From contig JBDGRL010000017.1 of the NCBI GenBank assembly GCA_042218065.1, positions 1 to 30,549 on the forward strand: a stretch of DNA of 30,549 nt. The letters are read 5' to 3'. This DNA comes from JBDGRJ01 sp042218065 (GTDB taxonomy: Bacteria > Patescibacteriota > Patescibacteriia > Magasanikbacterales > UBA922). Both the position numbers and the translations under genes were made by a program. Shown in pieces: positions 7,352 to 13,881 of this stretch. How positions within the stretch are numbered: position 1 is the stretch's first letter; every line of letters starts with the position of its first letter. Under the pieces are notes generated by a model, which had not been told where the DNA came from, searched no databases, and saw nothing but the letters and a program-made list of their open reading frames with translations.

Positions 7352-7984
7352 ATGCTAAAGGTAGCAGCAAATACAACTGCAGAAGCCTGGAGAAAAGCTT
7401 TCTTTAAACTTATGAATACAGGCAAGAACACGCAGGATAAAGAGCATATTGTAAATTTGCCTGCAGCTATAGAAGTCAAAAATACGCAGATCGACAGGTA
7501 TGATGGTAGATTTTCCATGTCACAGGAAGAAATAGAAACTATAAACAAACATATTGTTTCTGGGAAAGACACAGAAAAGGTAACTCATGAATGGACCAAG
7601 CTTTACAGAAAGAGATTGTTTGAAGGAAGCACAAATCAAATCGAAGAAATAATTAAATATCTTAATGAAAAACCGCACGGAAAAAGAGCCCAGGCGAATA
7701 TTTGGAATCAACAAAAAGATTTATACGGTGAGATTGCCCCCTGCTTGCAAATGGTTTGGTTTCAGGTTAAAAATGAAAAATTAGAAACCCATGTTCATCT
7801 TCGAGCTAGTGATGCTTACGGTAAGTTGCTTATGAATATCAATGAATTTATATCCCTTCATCACTATGTTGCAGACGAACTCAATGTTGATTATGGTAAA
7901 TATATTCAATTTATAGATACCTGCCATGTATATAAAAAAGATCGAAAAGAAGCGCAGGAATTATTTGAGGAAATGAAAGAGTAA
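7352..7984 (+). CDS. Thymidylate-synthase-like protein, short archaeal-type
   Basis: A 210-residue protein of the thymidylate synthase/dCMP hydroxymethylase fold. The conserved core is in the C-terminal half: APCLQMVWFQV with the putative nucleophile Cys131, HLRASDAYGK (Arg151, Ser153, Asp154; the R-x-S-x-D phosphate/nucleotide region), LMNINEF (Asn162, the position that discriminates dUMP), and FIDTCHVY (His192, Tyr194). Length fits the short archaeal ThyA-like enzymes (~220 residues) rather than the E. coli type (264). Likely reaction: methylation or hydroxymethylation of dUMP or dCMP using methylene-tetrahydrofolate. It is followed 2 bp later by a dCTP-deaminase-like gene, which fits dTMP supply. 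Substrate choice is inference. Confidence 0.75.
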   Translation: MLKVAANTTAEAWRKAFFKLMNTGKNTQDKEHIVNLPAAIEVKNTQIDRYDGRFSMSQEEIETINKHIVSGKDTEKVTHEWTKLYRKRLFEGSTNQIEEIIKYLNEKPHGKRAQANIWNQQKDLYGEIAPCLQMVWFQVKNEKLETHVHLRASDAYGKLLMNINEFISLHHYVADELNVDYGKYIQFIDTCHVYKKDRKEAQELFEEMKE

Positions 7985-7986
7985 TT

Positions 7987-8454
7987 ATGTTCCTATCCAA
8001 ACAAAAACTAAAACAGTTAATAGACCAACAAAAACTAAAATTAGAACCTTTCAGTAAAGAAAATCTCAGAAAATGCAGTGTAAAATTACATCTAGGAGAG
8101 CAGGGTTATAATCATAACCCAAACGAAATTCTGGATGTGACTTACAGTAAAGAAAGTGATAAAAATAGTTTCAAACTAGATAAAGATGGTCATATAATAA
8201 ATCCAGGTGATTTTTTCTTGATAAAAACCAAGGAGAAAATTACCATGCCAGAAGGTTATCTCGGCTGGATGGAGACTAGAGGTTCGCTTGCAAAGCTAGG
8301 AATCCAAGCTCATTTGTGTGATGGTCACATTGATCCAGGTAGTAATATGGAAATTACTCTCCAGATTAAAAATGTTGGTAATAATCAAGTAAGAATTCAT
8401 CCTGGTATGTATGCTGTTAAGCTATATATTTCTAAGCTATCTGTTAAATTATGA
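7987..8454 (+). CDS. dCTP deaminase/dUTPase-family protein
   Basis: A 155-residue trimeric-type dUTPase-fold protein. The core ETRGSLAKLGIQAHLCDGHIDPG corresponds to the family's GRSSLARLGL...IDPG block, and ITLQIKNVGN plus IHPGMYAVKLYI follow. Compared with E. coli Dcd, the catalytic Glu of the ITLEF-type motif is Gln here (Gln126), the Arg-Ser-Ser is Arg98-Gly-Ser100, Arg115 is Lys103, and the C-terminus is about 35 residues shorter. Deamination may therefore be lost and a dUTPase-like or binding role is possible. It starts 2 bp after the thymidylate-synthase-like gene and shares ATGA with the next, so the three are co-translated. Family is solid; activity is uncertain. Confidence 0.8.
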   Translation: MFLSKQKLKQLIDQQKLKLEPFSKENLRKCSVKLHLGEQGYNHNPNEILDVTYSKESDKNSFKLDKDGHIINPGDFFLIKTKEKITMPEGYLGWMETRGSLAKLGIQAHLCDGHIDPGSNMEITLQIKNVGNNQVRIHPGMYAVKLYISKLSVKL

Positions 8455-8687
8455 AAATAGCAATCTGCTCCAGTATGAAATTTATAGAAGAGATGGGAGA
8501 TGCAAGAGAGAAGTTAAAACGAGATGGACATGAAGTAGTCTTGCCACACAATACTGAAAGTTATATAAGCGGTGAGTTAGATCCAGCACAAGAAGAGACC
8601 GTAAAGAATAAAATAGAAAATGATTTATTCAAGCATTATTATGAAGTTATTGATGAATCGGACGCTAAGGAAACAACAGCTTGGTAA
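8451..8687 (+). pseudogene. Nucleoside 2-deoxyribosyltransferase-like protein, N-terminal half only
   Basis: The 78-residue frame begins with MKIAICSSMKF, then EKLKRDGHEVVLPHNTE and HYYEVIDESDA, which match the N-terminal half of a CPR-common deoxyribosyltransferase-like family. Homologues continue after the SDA motif with a nucleotide-binding segment and an IGGNT/EM-type helix. Here the frame instead runs into KETTAW and stops at 8685-8687. The missing half is partly replaced, in another frame, by the fragment at 8669-8875. It shares an ATGA overlap with the upstream dCTP-deaminase-like gene. As it stands it should be inactive. Confidence 0.65.
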
Positions 8688-8875
8688 AAAGATCGGATGA
8701 ACTTTGGGTATTTGGCCAGATTTCAAATGGTGTGCTGGCAGAGATAAAAATAGCCCAGGAAATGGATAAACCAATCCGGTATTTTAAGATAAAGAAGCCA
8801 CATGAAATCGTACCGGCCGATAAAAGTGAGATAAAAATGGAGGAGGATGTAGAAGAATATAAAGATGAATTATGA
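8669..8875 (+). pseudogene. C-terminal fragment of a DUF4406/deoxyribosyltransferase-like protein
   Basis: This frame opens after TAA 8666-8668 and reads SLVKRSDELWVFGQISNGVL, then AEIKIAQEMDKPIRYFKIKK and an acidic tail ending YKDEL. The DELWVFG...S.G...EI..A...KPIRYF signature is the C-terminal half of the DUF4406 group. No N-terminal half precedes it in this frame; the only possible start is TTG 8681. Both this fragment and the upstream one carry an SD motif at the join, suggesting that a deletion fused two related neighbouring genes out of frame. It ends in an ATGA overlap with the downstream Nudix gene. Confidence 0.6.
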
Positions 8876-9273
8876 AAGAAATTGCTAAGATAATATTCCA
8901 TAAGAACAATAAAGTATTACTTCAATTAAGAGATGATGACCCTACAATACCTTTTCCTGGTATGTGGACTTTATTTGGGGGAGGAATTGAAGTAAAAGAA
9001 ACCCCAAAAGAGTGTGTATTACGAGAGGTAAAAGAAGAACTAAGTATCAAGTTAAATAGAGTAAACTTTATTACTAGGCAAAAAAGATACGAATCCAGTG
9101 AGTTAGCTAAAGATTATATTTTTAGCTCTAAATTAAAACAAAATTTTGGTAATTTAGAATTAAAAGAAGGCCAAGATATGCAATTATTTTCCAAATCAGA
9201 GTTAAAGAAGATAGATTTAGTATCTCATTATAGCCCTATAATAAAGGGTTTTCTTACTGAAATTAGTAAGTGA
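8872..9273 (+). CDS. Nudix hydrolase, MutT-like
   Basis: A 133-residue protein. The Nudix box runs from GGGIEVKETPKE to REVKEELSI (about residues 35-58), with the metal-binding REVKEE core intact; the usual Gly after EEL is Ser. Upstream, VLLQLRDDDPTIPFPGMWTLFGGG is typical of MutT-type enzymes. It probably hydrolyses a nucleoside di- or triphosphate or a nucleotide sugar. Position as last gene of the 7352-9273 nucleotide cluster, joined by an ATGA overlap, favours a nucleotide substrate (inference). Confidence 0.85.
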   Translation: MKEIAKIIFHKNNKVLLQLRDDDPTIPFPGMWTLFGGGIEVKETPKECVLREVKEELSIKLNRVNFITRQKRYESSELAKDYIFSSKLKQNFGNLELKEGQDMQLFSKSELKKIDLVSHYSPIIKGFLTEISK

Positions 9274-9275
9274 AT

Positions 9276-9304
9276 TTGCTTCGAGGACAGGCTTGAGTTA
9301 TAAT
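9276..9304 (+). promoter_or_regulatory. Possible promoter before the 9351 gene
   Basis: A perfect -10 TATAAT (9299-9304) with a weak -35 TTGCTT (9276-9281) at 17-bp spacing, in the 77-bp gap after the Nudix gene. Only the -10 is convincing. Confidence 0.4.
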
Positions 9305-9350
9305 GAATTTTAAATAAAGACATCATAATCATTAAAACTAATTTATAACC

Positions 9351-10025
9351 ATGAGCGGCAGTGAGCAGTACGAACCAAAACCAAAGGATATAGAAGAGGT
9401 CTCAACTCCAGAAGCCTCTAAGCAAGAAGGGGGCGAAGTCATTTCAAAACAAGAAGTGGAAGAGATTAAAGAGATGATAAGCTCTGTCGAGAGAGAAGAG
9501 GATGTAAGACAAATAGCAGCAGAAGAACTGGAAGATTTATCACCCGAAGCCCAAAAGGAAGTGATAGAAGAAATTGAAGCGCTTGAAGAAGAATATTTTG
9601 ATGAAGCTGACCAGATTCAAGCTGATGCAGCCGAAGATAGGCTAAAAATAATAAAAGATGTATTAGAATTTCTAGACTTGGATACTAAAGAGAAGGCAGC
9701 GGAGTTTGCAGCAGAGCTAATTCCTTTTGTGGGTGCAGTGTACGCAGTTTGTGGAAAAAGATTAAAAATAGAAAAAGACCCCCAAACTAATAGACGTAAT
9801 GTTACTTTTGAAAAAATCTCCAATTTTGATCGAGTTTTATATTTAGCAGGAGAATTAATGGCTTCAGGACATGTTTTAAAGGGGGCTAAGAAAGCTATTG
9901 CAGAAAAAGGCGCCAAAAAAGCGGCAGCTAAAGCAGCAAAAGAAGGTGGAGAGGTTTTAGCAAAACGTGCTGGAGAAAAACTTTTAGTCCGTGCCAAGGA
10001 AGGGGTAGAAAGAGAATTTTCTTAA
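9351..10025 (+). CDS. Hypothetical protein: acidic coiled coil plus hydrophobic segment and Ala/Lys-rich tail
   Basis: A 224-residue protein I do not recognise with confidence. Residues 1-95 are strongly acidic and helical, with likely coiled coil (repeated EEIE/EELE patterns). Residues about 112-130 (KAAEFAAELIPFVGAVYAVC) are hydrophobic with a PFVG turn, followed by FDRVLYLAGELMASGHVLKG. The last 45 residues are Ala/Lys/Glu-rich. The order IPFVG, a short polar stretch, a DR-starting helix and a Gly/Ala/Lys repeat loosely resembles the pre-toxin TG region of polymorphic toxins, but no toxin domain follows, so I do not assign it. No signal peptide is seen. It has a candidate promoter at 9276-9304. 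Confidence 0.65.
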   Translation: MSGSEQYEPKPKDIEEVSTPEASKQEGGEVISKQEVEEIKEMISSVEREEDVRQIAAEELEDLSPEAQKEVIEEIEALEEEYFDEADQIQADAAEDRLKIIKDVLEFLDLDTKEKAAEFAAELIPFVGAVYAVCGKRLKIEKDPQTNRRNVTFEKISNFDRVLYLAGELMASGHVLKGAKKAIAEKGAKKAAAKAAKEGGEVLAKRAGEKLLVRAKEGVEREFS

Positions 10026-10078
10026 TTAACCGCCGAAGAAGATTCGTCTTAAAAACCTCATAAAATTAACTAAAAAAT

Positions 10079-10315
10079 ATGAACACAGAAAAACTAGGAC
10101 AAGCTCTAGCTAATGCTCCGATAAGCCAAGGAGAAAAAGAGGCTTGGTTGAAAATTATCCCCCATATGAACGAATCCCAGCTTCAAAACTTATATGACGC
10201 ATTAGCAGAAGAACAAGAACAGCTTTCTCGTCTGAGAGAGGAGTATTTGGAGAAAGCTCAGGAAGTTATAGATAAAAAGAAAATTGAAGAAAAAGAAGAG
10301 GATATTGGAGTTTAA
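10079..10315 (+). CDS. Small helical protein, function unknown
   Basis: A 78-residue, mostly helical protein: KEAWLKIIPHMNESQLQNLY, then a charged coiled coil (EEQEQLSRLREEYLEKAQEVIDKKK). No membrane segment, cysteine or catalytic motif. It starts 53 bp after the previous acidic coiled-coil gene and shares that style, so the two may form one unit; that is inference. Confidence 0.6.
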   Translation: MNTEKLGQALANAPISQGEKEAWLKIIPHMNESQLQNLYDALAEEQEQLSRLREEYLEKAQEVIDKKKIEEKEEDIGV

Positions 10316-10389
10316 AAACCTCATTGACTTAAAGAGTGAATTAGTATGATATTAATATATTCTTCTTACTTGAATTGTTTATTATTGAA

Positions 10390-11040
10390 ATGAAATCTGA
10401 TTTAAAAGAAAAACAAAAAGTAGACCTGCCTTTACTTAAAAGGTTGTTTGATATATTGGTTTCTATTCTTTCAATTATAATTCTGTCTCCTTTGTGGCTT
10501 TTTATTATGTTTTGGTTTATTTTAGAGCAGATCTTTATTCCTTCTTCCAGGGGGTCCATTTTTTATAAAGAAACTAGAATATCTAAAGGAAAAGAATTTG
10601 ATTTTTATAAATTTAGAACTTTCACTCAAGAAGCCCTAAGAAATGCACCGAATGAAAATGGGGTGATTCATACTAAACCCCTAGAACAAGATAAGTCTAA
10701 TATGACTTATTTAGGTAGGTTTTTAAAACAAATTTATATGGATGAGCTGCCTCAGTTATGGAATGTTCTGAAAGGTGATATGACTCTAGTGGGGCCCAGA
10801 CCTACTAATGTAGAAAACTGCAAAAATATGTTTGAAAATAATGTTTACACTAAGTTCAGGATGAAGTGTGGATTAACAGGTCCTTATCAAAATAAAAAAG
10901 GCACTTCTGCCAGCCAAAAGGAAGTTGATAAGGAATACATCAATTTTGTAGAAAATAACTCCGGTTTAAAAGTGGTGTTGAAAGATATGAGGATACTAGC
11001 CGGTAGTATAATTAAAGTTTTAAAAGCAGAAGGCTATTAA
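10390..11040 (+). CDS. Bacterial sugar transferase (WcaJ/PglC-like phosphoglycosyl transferase)
   Basis: Transfers a sugar-1-phosphate from a UDP-sugar to undecaprenyl phosphate, starting an exopolysaccharide or glycan chain. With ATG 10390 it has 216 residues, the size of the minimal monotopic PglC-type core. It shows one N-terminal hydrophobic/re-entrant segment (about 16-48, KRLFDILVSILSIIILSPLW), FYKETRI, the FYKFRTF block, and the highly conserved DELPQLWNVLKGDMTLVGPRP. An upstream TTG at 10375 is possible but less likely. TTGACT (10324-10329) and TATGAT (10345-10350) upstream may form a weak promoter with a short 15-bp spacer. The gene converges on the rhodanese gene with a 4-bp overlap of stop regions. 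No other glycan genes are adjacent. Confidence 0.9.
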   Translation: MKSDLKEKQKVDLPLLKRLFDILVSILSIIILSPLWLFIMFWFILEQIFIPSSRGSIFYKETRISKGKEFDFYKFRTFTQEALRNAPNENGVIHTKPLEQDKSNMTYLGRFLKQIYMDELPQLWNVLKGDMTLVGPRPTNVENCKNMFENNVYTKFRMKCGLTGPYQNKKGTSASQKEVDKEYINFVENNSGLKVVLKDMRILAGSIIKVLKAEGY

Positions 11041-11366
11041 CTTTCCTGCTCAAGCTCAGCCTCCTCCCAAGCTTCTTTACCCGCTTTGAAATCCAAAACG
11101 TACTCAAAGCCCATATCAGTCAAGGCACGACCGGCTTTTGTGCTAGCCTCACAGTGATAGTTGGCACAATATACTACTATAACCTCATCCTTGTTTAGTT
11201 CTTCTTCCGCTCGCTCTTCTATCTCACTTGCAGGTATATTTACTGCACCTGGGATATGCCAATCTTCATACATATCTTCTGACAGCACTTCGACTAGAGT
11301 GAAGTCATCGTCGTTCTCCTTCATTTCCATTAACTTTTCTAACGTGATAAAATTAAGACGAGCCAT
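11037..11366 (-). CDS. Single-domain rhodanese-like protein
   Basis: A 109-residue rhodanese domain, GlpE-like in size. Landmarks: DFTLVEVLSEDMYEDWHIPGAVNIP (substrate-side strand and the HIPGA motif), VVYCANYHCEAS with the persulfide-forming Cys67, GFEYVLDFKAG and a terminal EAWEEAE. The active-site loop is C67-ANYH-C72, so the Arg of the classical CxxxxR loop is replaced by a second Cys. That fits sulfur relay or thiol redox rather than classic thiosulfate sulfurtransferase (inference). Only minus-strand gene besides the IS remnant, with its own promoter at 11394-11422. Confidence 0.9.
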   Translation of the reverse strand: MARLNFITLEKLMEMKENDDDFTLVEVLSEDMYEDWHIPGAVNIPASEIEERAEEELNKDEVIVVYCANYHCEASTKAGRALTDMGFEYVLDFKAGKEAWEEAELEQES

Positions 11367-11393
11367 AAAATGTAGTTAATTTATAACACGTGT

Positions 11394-11422
11394 ATTATAA
11401 TCCTTACTTTCATTTTTATCAA
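11394..11422 (-). promoter_or_regulatory. Promoter for the rhodanese gene
   Basis: On the minus strand: -35 TTGATA (11417-11422), 17-bp spacer, -10 TATAAT (11394-11399), ending 27 bp before the ATG at 11366. The divergent PPC gene starts at 11451 in the same 84-bp gap. Confidence 0.7.
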
Positions 11423-11450
11423 TAGTGTATAACTTTAATAAATAAAATAT

Positions 11451-11879
11451 ATGCAAACAATCACTAGACAAGATGGTCTACTAGTTGTAAAGTTCAAACA
11501 AGGAGAAGAATTCTTCTCGGAGTTTACAGATTTTTGCAAGAAAGAAGAACTTTCGGGTGGCTTCTTTTCAGGTATCGGTGCCGCCTTAGAGGTAGAGCTT
11601 GGACATTATGACCTGAAAGAGCTTGAATATTATTTCAATACATATGATCAAACACCGATCGAGGTGACGAACATAAAGGGCAATATCTCTTATGATTCAA
11701 ATGATGATTACACCATCCACGCTCACGGAACAATAGCTGATGAAAACCAAGAAGTGAAAGGCGGGCATGTGAATAAACTAATAGTTGGCCCAACCTTGGA
11801 AGTAGCTGTATTTTTAAGCAAAGATAAAATTACAAGAGCATATGACAGCGAAACCGACCTGGAGTTGTTAACAAGCTGA
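11451..11879 (+). CDS. PPC/DUF296-domain protein
   Basis: A 142-residue single PPC (DUF296) domain, the fold shared with plant AT-hook proteins and stand-alone bacterial and archaeal proteins that form trimers. Signature regions seen: FFSGIGAALEVELGHYD, then HAHGTIADENQEVKGGHV with the conserved histidines, and PTLEVAVF. Bacterial members are often called putative DNA-binding proteins, but a true function is not established. Divergent from the rhodanese gene and 57 bp before transaldolase. Confidence 0.88.
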   Translation: MQTITRQDGLLVVKFKQGEEFFSEFTDFCKKEELSGGFFSGIGAALEVELGHYDLKELEYYFNTYDQTPIEVTNIKGNISYDSNDDYTIHAHGTIADENQEVKGGHVNKLIVGPTLEVAVFLSKDKITRAYDSETDLELLTS

Positions 11880-11904
11880 CAGCATCAGCTAAAAATCATA
11901 TAAT
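11876..11904 (+). promoter_or_regulatory. Promoter for transaldolase
   Basis: -35 CTGACA (11876-11881), 17-bp spacer, perfect -10 TATAAT (11899-11904), 32 bp before the transaldolase ATG. The -35 overlaps the TGA stop of the PPC gene. Confidence 0.65.
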
Positions 11905-11936
11905 TAATATAGGATAACTTAGCTAATTAAAAACTT

Positions 11937-12809
11937 ATGCGCCCTGAAAATTTAGACACCAAGATCTTTCTCGATTCCGGAGATCCGGATAAAACTAGGG
12001 AGATGAAAGACTTACTTGGATTTTTGGACGGACAAACTACTAACCCGACTTTGATTTCTCAAAACCCGGAAGCAGAAAAAAGACTGGAAGAAGGAGATAA
12101 GTTCACAGAAGAGGAAATTTATGATTTTTATCAAGATGTTGTTGAAGAGATCTCGGGTATAATCCCGGAGGGATCGGTCTCGATCGAGGTCTATGCGGAT
12201 CAAGATACTCCGATGGAGAAGATGTACAATCAATCCAAAGAAATGTTTGGTTGGATCGATAATGCACACATTAAATTTCCCTCTACTGAAAAAGGACTAA
12301 ACGCAGCTGAGCGAGCTATAAATGAGGGTATGAGGGTAAATATGACGCTTTGCTTCAAACAAGAGCAGGCAGCAGCAGTTCATGGAGCAACACAAGAAGC
12401 AGAGAAGGGTGATGTTTTTGTTTCTCCATTTATAGGACGGCTCGATGATGAGGGACAAAACGGCATGGACTTGATTACCAATACCCTAAGAATGTATAGC
12501 AAAGCAGATAGTCATGTAGAAGTACTTGCAGCCAGCATTCGTAATATGGAGCATTTCATGGCTTGTTTAGCTCTTGGGGTCGATATTATCACTTCTCCGT
12601 ATGAAATTCTTAAAGAGTGGGGAGAAAAAGGCATGCCGATGCCGGGAGACGACTTCCATTACGGACGCCCCGATGAAGAAGACCTTGCCCCGATTCCATA
12701 CAAGGATCTGGATCTAAGTCAGGATTGGCAGGAGTTTGACTTAGATCACTACAAGACAGATGAGGGAATGAAAAGCTTTAGTGAAGATTGGAATGAGTTG
12801 ATTGAGTAA
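11937..12809 (+). CDS. tal: Transaldolase
   Basis: Schiff-base aldolase moving a three-carbon dihydroxyacetone unit between sugar phosphates; joins transketolase in the non-oxidative pentose phosphate pathway. The 290-residue TIM barrel has Asp13 in KIFLDSG, DGQTTNPTLI (31-40), HIKFPSTEKGLNA with Lys113 at the Schiff-base position, VNMTLCFKQEQAAA, FVSPFIGRLDDEG, and a late AASIRNMEHFMACLALGVDIIT. Intermediate length between the short TalC/FSA type (~220) and E. coli TalB (317). Own promoter at 11876-11904. Confidence 0.9.
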   Translation: MRPENLDTKIFLDSGDPDKTREMKDLLGFLDGQTTNPTLISQNPEAEKRLEEGDKFTEEEIYDFYQDVVEEISGIIPEGSVSIEVYADQDTPMEKMYNQSKEMFGWIDNAHIKFPSTEKGLNAAERAINEGMRVNMTLCFKQEQAAAVHGATQEAEKGDVFVSPFIGRLDDEGQNGMDLITNTLRMYSKADSHVEVLAASIRNMEHFMACLALGVDIITSPYEILKEWGEKGMPMPGDDFHYGRPDEEDLAPIPYKDLDLSQDWQEFDLDHYKTDEGMKSFSEDWNELIE

Positions 12810-12813
12810 ATTC

Positions 12814-12842
12814 TTGAAATTAAACTCCAATTGTGGTAAAAT
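12814..12842 (+). promoter_or_regulatory. Promoter for the DUF6922/AbiEii-type cassette
   Basis: -35 TTGAAA (12814-12819), 17-bp spacer, -10 TAAAAT (12837-12842), each one mismatch from consensus. It starts 5 bp after the transaldolase stop. Its position rules out starts upstream of about 12850 and supports ATG 12865. Confidence 0.6.
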
Positions 12843-12864
12843 GATACTAAATAAAAGTAAAAAA

Positions 12865-13089
12865 ATGAGTTTACTCGAAGATTTAAAACCTATATTTTGG
12901 GATGTAGATTTTAGTGATTTGAATACTGAAGAGCATAAGGAATATATAATAACTCGCATTGCAGAGAAAGGTAGATGGAGGGATGTAAAATGGTTGGTTG
13001 ATGAGTTTACCAAAAAAATAAAAAAGATTGTATTAAACAGTAGAAATACCAGCGATAGAACAAAAAGTTTTTGGCAAGTAGTTGGATAA
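12865..13089 (+). CDS. DUF6922-like small protein, probable antitoxin partner of an AbiEii-type toxin
   Basis: A 74-residue protein reading PIFWDVDFSDLNTEEHKEY, then IITRIAEKGRWRDVKWL, and an ending RTKSFWQVVG. This is the small DUF6922-type family (FWD.d...L....H...I..R....G....VKWL) that precedes nucleotidyltransferase AbiEii-type toxin genes. A longer in-frame start (12802) overlaps transaldolase and lies before the promoter, so ATG 12865 is preferred. The frame is intact although the partner gene 3 bp downstream is destroyed. Antitoxin function is inferred from gene pairing. Confidence 0.7.
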   Translation: MSLLEDLKPIFWDVDFSDLNTEEHKEYIITRIAEKGRWRDVKWLVDEFTKKIKKIVLNSRNTSDRTKSFWQVVG

Positions 13090-13092
13090 CTT

Positions 13093-13271
13093 ATGAATAA
13101 AAAGGTTTTACCACAAAATACTAAAACTATTTTAGGAAAATTAAAAGATGAAGACTGGTTGGATTCATTTTTGAGGAAGCTGATGATGGGCCTATGCCGA
13201 AAATGATAAAAGAAGTGGATTGGGGACAGGTGAAATCCTTTTTTATAGACAAAGTAGAAAACAAATTATAA
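13093..13271 (+). pseudogene. Remnant of an AbiEii-type nucleotidyltransferase toxin, large internal deletion
   Basis: The 5' piece reads NKKVLPQNTKTILGKLKDED, then WLDSF, matching the N-terminus of AbiEii-like nucleotidyltransferases just before their catalytic GG/S..D segment. The 3' piece, in a different frame, reads FEEADDGPMPKMIKEVDWGQ, then VKSFFIDKVENKL and stop, matching the extreme C-terminus of the same family. The join falls around 13160-13175, where the two frames share TTTTTGAGGAAG. Some 500-600 bp encoding the active site are gone, so the toxin is dead while its small partner gene survives. Confidence 0.75.
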
Positions 13272-13281
13272 TGCAGTATAA

Positions 13282-13755
13282 ATGAAACTAGGATTGAAAT
13301 ATTACCCACAATACAAAAAATATTCCTGCGGCCCTGTTGCTTTGAAGATGGTATTTGAGCATTTGGGTATAGAATATTCCAGAGAAAGAATGATTGAGTT
13401 GTGTGAAGCTGTTCCAAAAGAAGGCACTGAACATAAAGCAATAATAAAAGAAGTTGAAAATGAAGGGTTGGAGTACATTCAACAAGAAAATGCTGAAGTT
13501 AATGATTTGATTAAGTTTTTAGAAAATGGTTACCCCCCCATAGTTAACTATTATAATCCTATTAGTGATTGTGGTCATTATGCTGTGGTACAAGGCTACT
13601 CCTCAAAGGAGGAAGTTCTATATTTAGCAGATCCTAGAAATGGAGAAGATTATACTTTATCTTTTTCTAAATTTGAGGAATTATGGCATGATGGAGATAA
13701 TACTAGCCGAGGATGGTGTTTAATTGTGGGAAGAGAGAAGATAGTTATTAATTAG
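13282..13755 (+). CDS. C39-like cysteine peptidase domain protein
   Basis: A 157-residue papain-like fold of the peptidase C39 family. Visible catalytic elements: Gln10 (oxyanion hole), Cys16 in YKKYSCGPVALKMVFEHLGI, His99 in DCGHYAVVQGY, and Asp117 in YLADPRNGE. No signal peptide, membrane segment or ABC transporter domain is attached, so this is the stand-alone C39-like type rather than a bacteriocin exporter. Substrate is unknown. Located between the dead AbiEii-type remnant and a broken HD-domain gene. Confidence 0.85.
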   Translation: MKLGLKYYPQYKKYSCGPVALKMVFEHLGIEYSRERMIELCEAVPKEGTEHKAIIKEVENEGLEYIQQENAEVNDLIKFLENGYPPIVNYYNPISDCGHYAVVQGYSSKEEVLYLADPRNGEDYTLSFSKFEELWHDGDNTSRGWCLIVGREKIVIN

Positions 13756-13785
13756 TAAAATGAGGGGTTTAGAATAATTCATAGT

Positions 13786-13881
13786 CTGGGTTACTGCTTC
13801 GATAGAGTGGTAACTATAGATAAAAATGAAACATATCCAACTGTGGAGGTTCAATCAGTAAATAAAAACATTGAAAATCGG
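13786..13881 (+). pseudogene. Orphan fragment of the WDRV/NETYP repeat domain
   Basis: A short open stretch reads LGYCFDRVVTIDKNETYPTV, closely resembling two places in the protein encoded at 14531-16477: ELGYSFDWVRDVD and YRWDRIIIVNMNETYPTIG. It has no start codon and lies between the C39-like gene and the HD gene. It looks like a leftover piece of a paralogous secreted protein, marking a local deletion or recombination. Confidence 0.6.

Noticed and set aside
12802..12864. Longer start for the DUF6922-like gene overlapping transaldolase
   Set aside because: The extra residues do not fit the family and the -10 of the promoter (12837-12842) lies within them; ATG 12865 is used.
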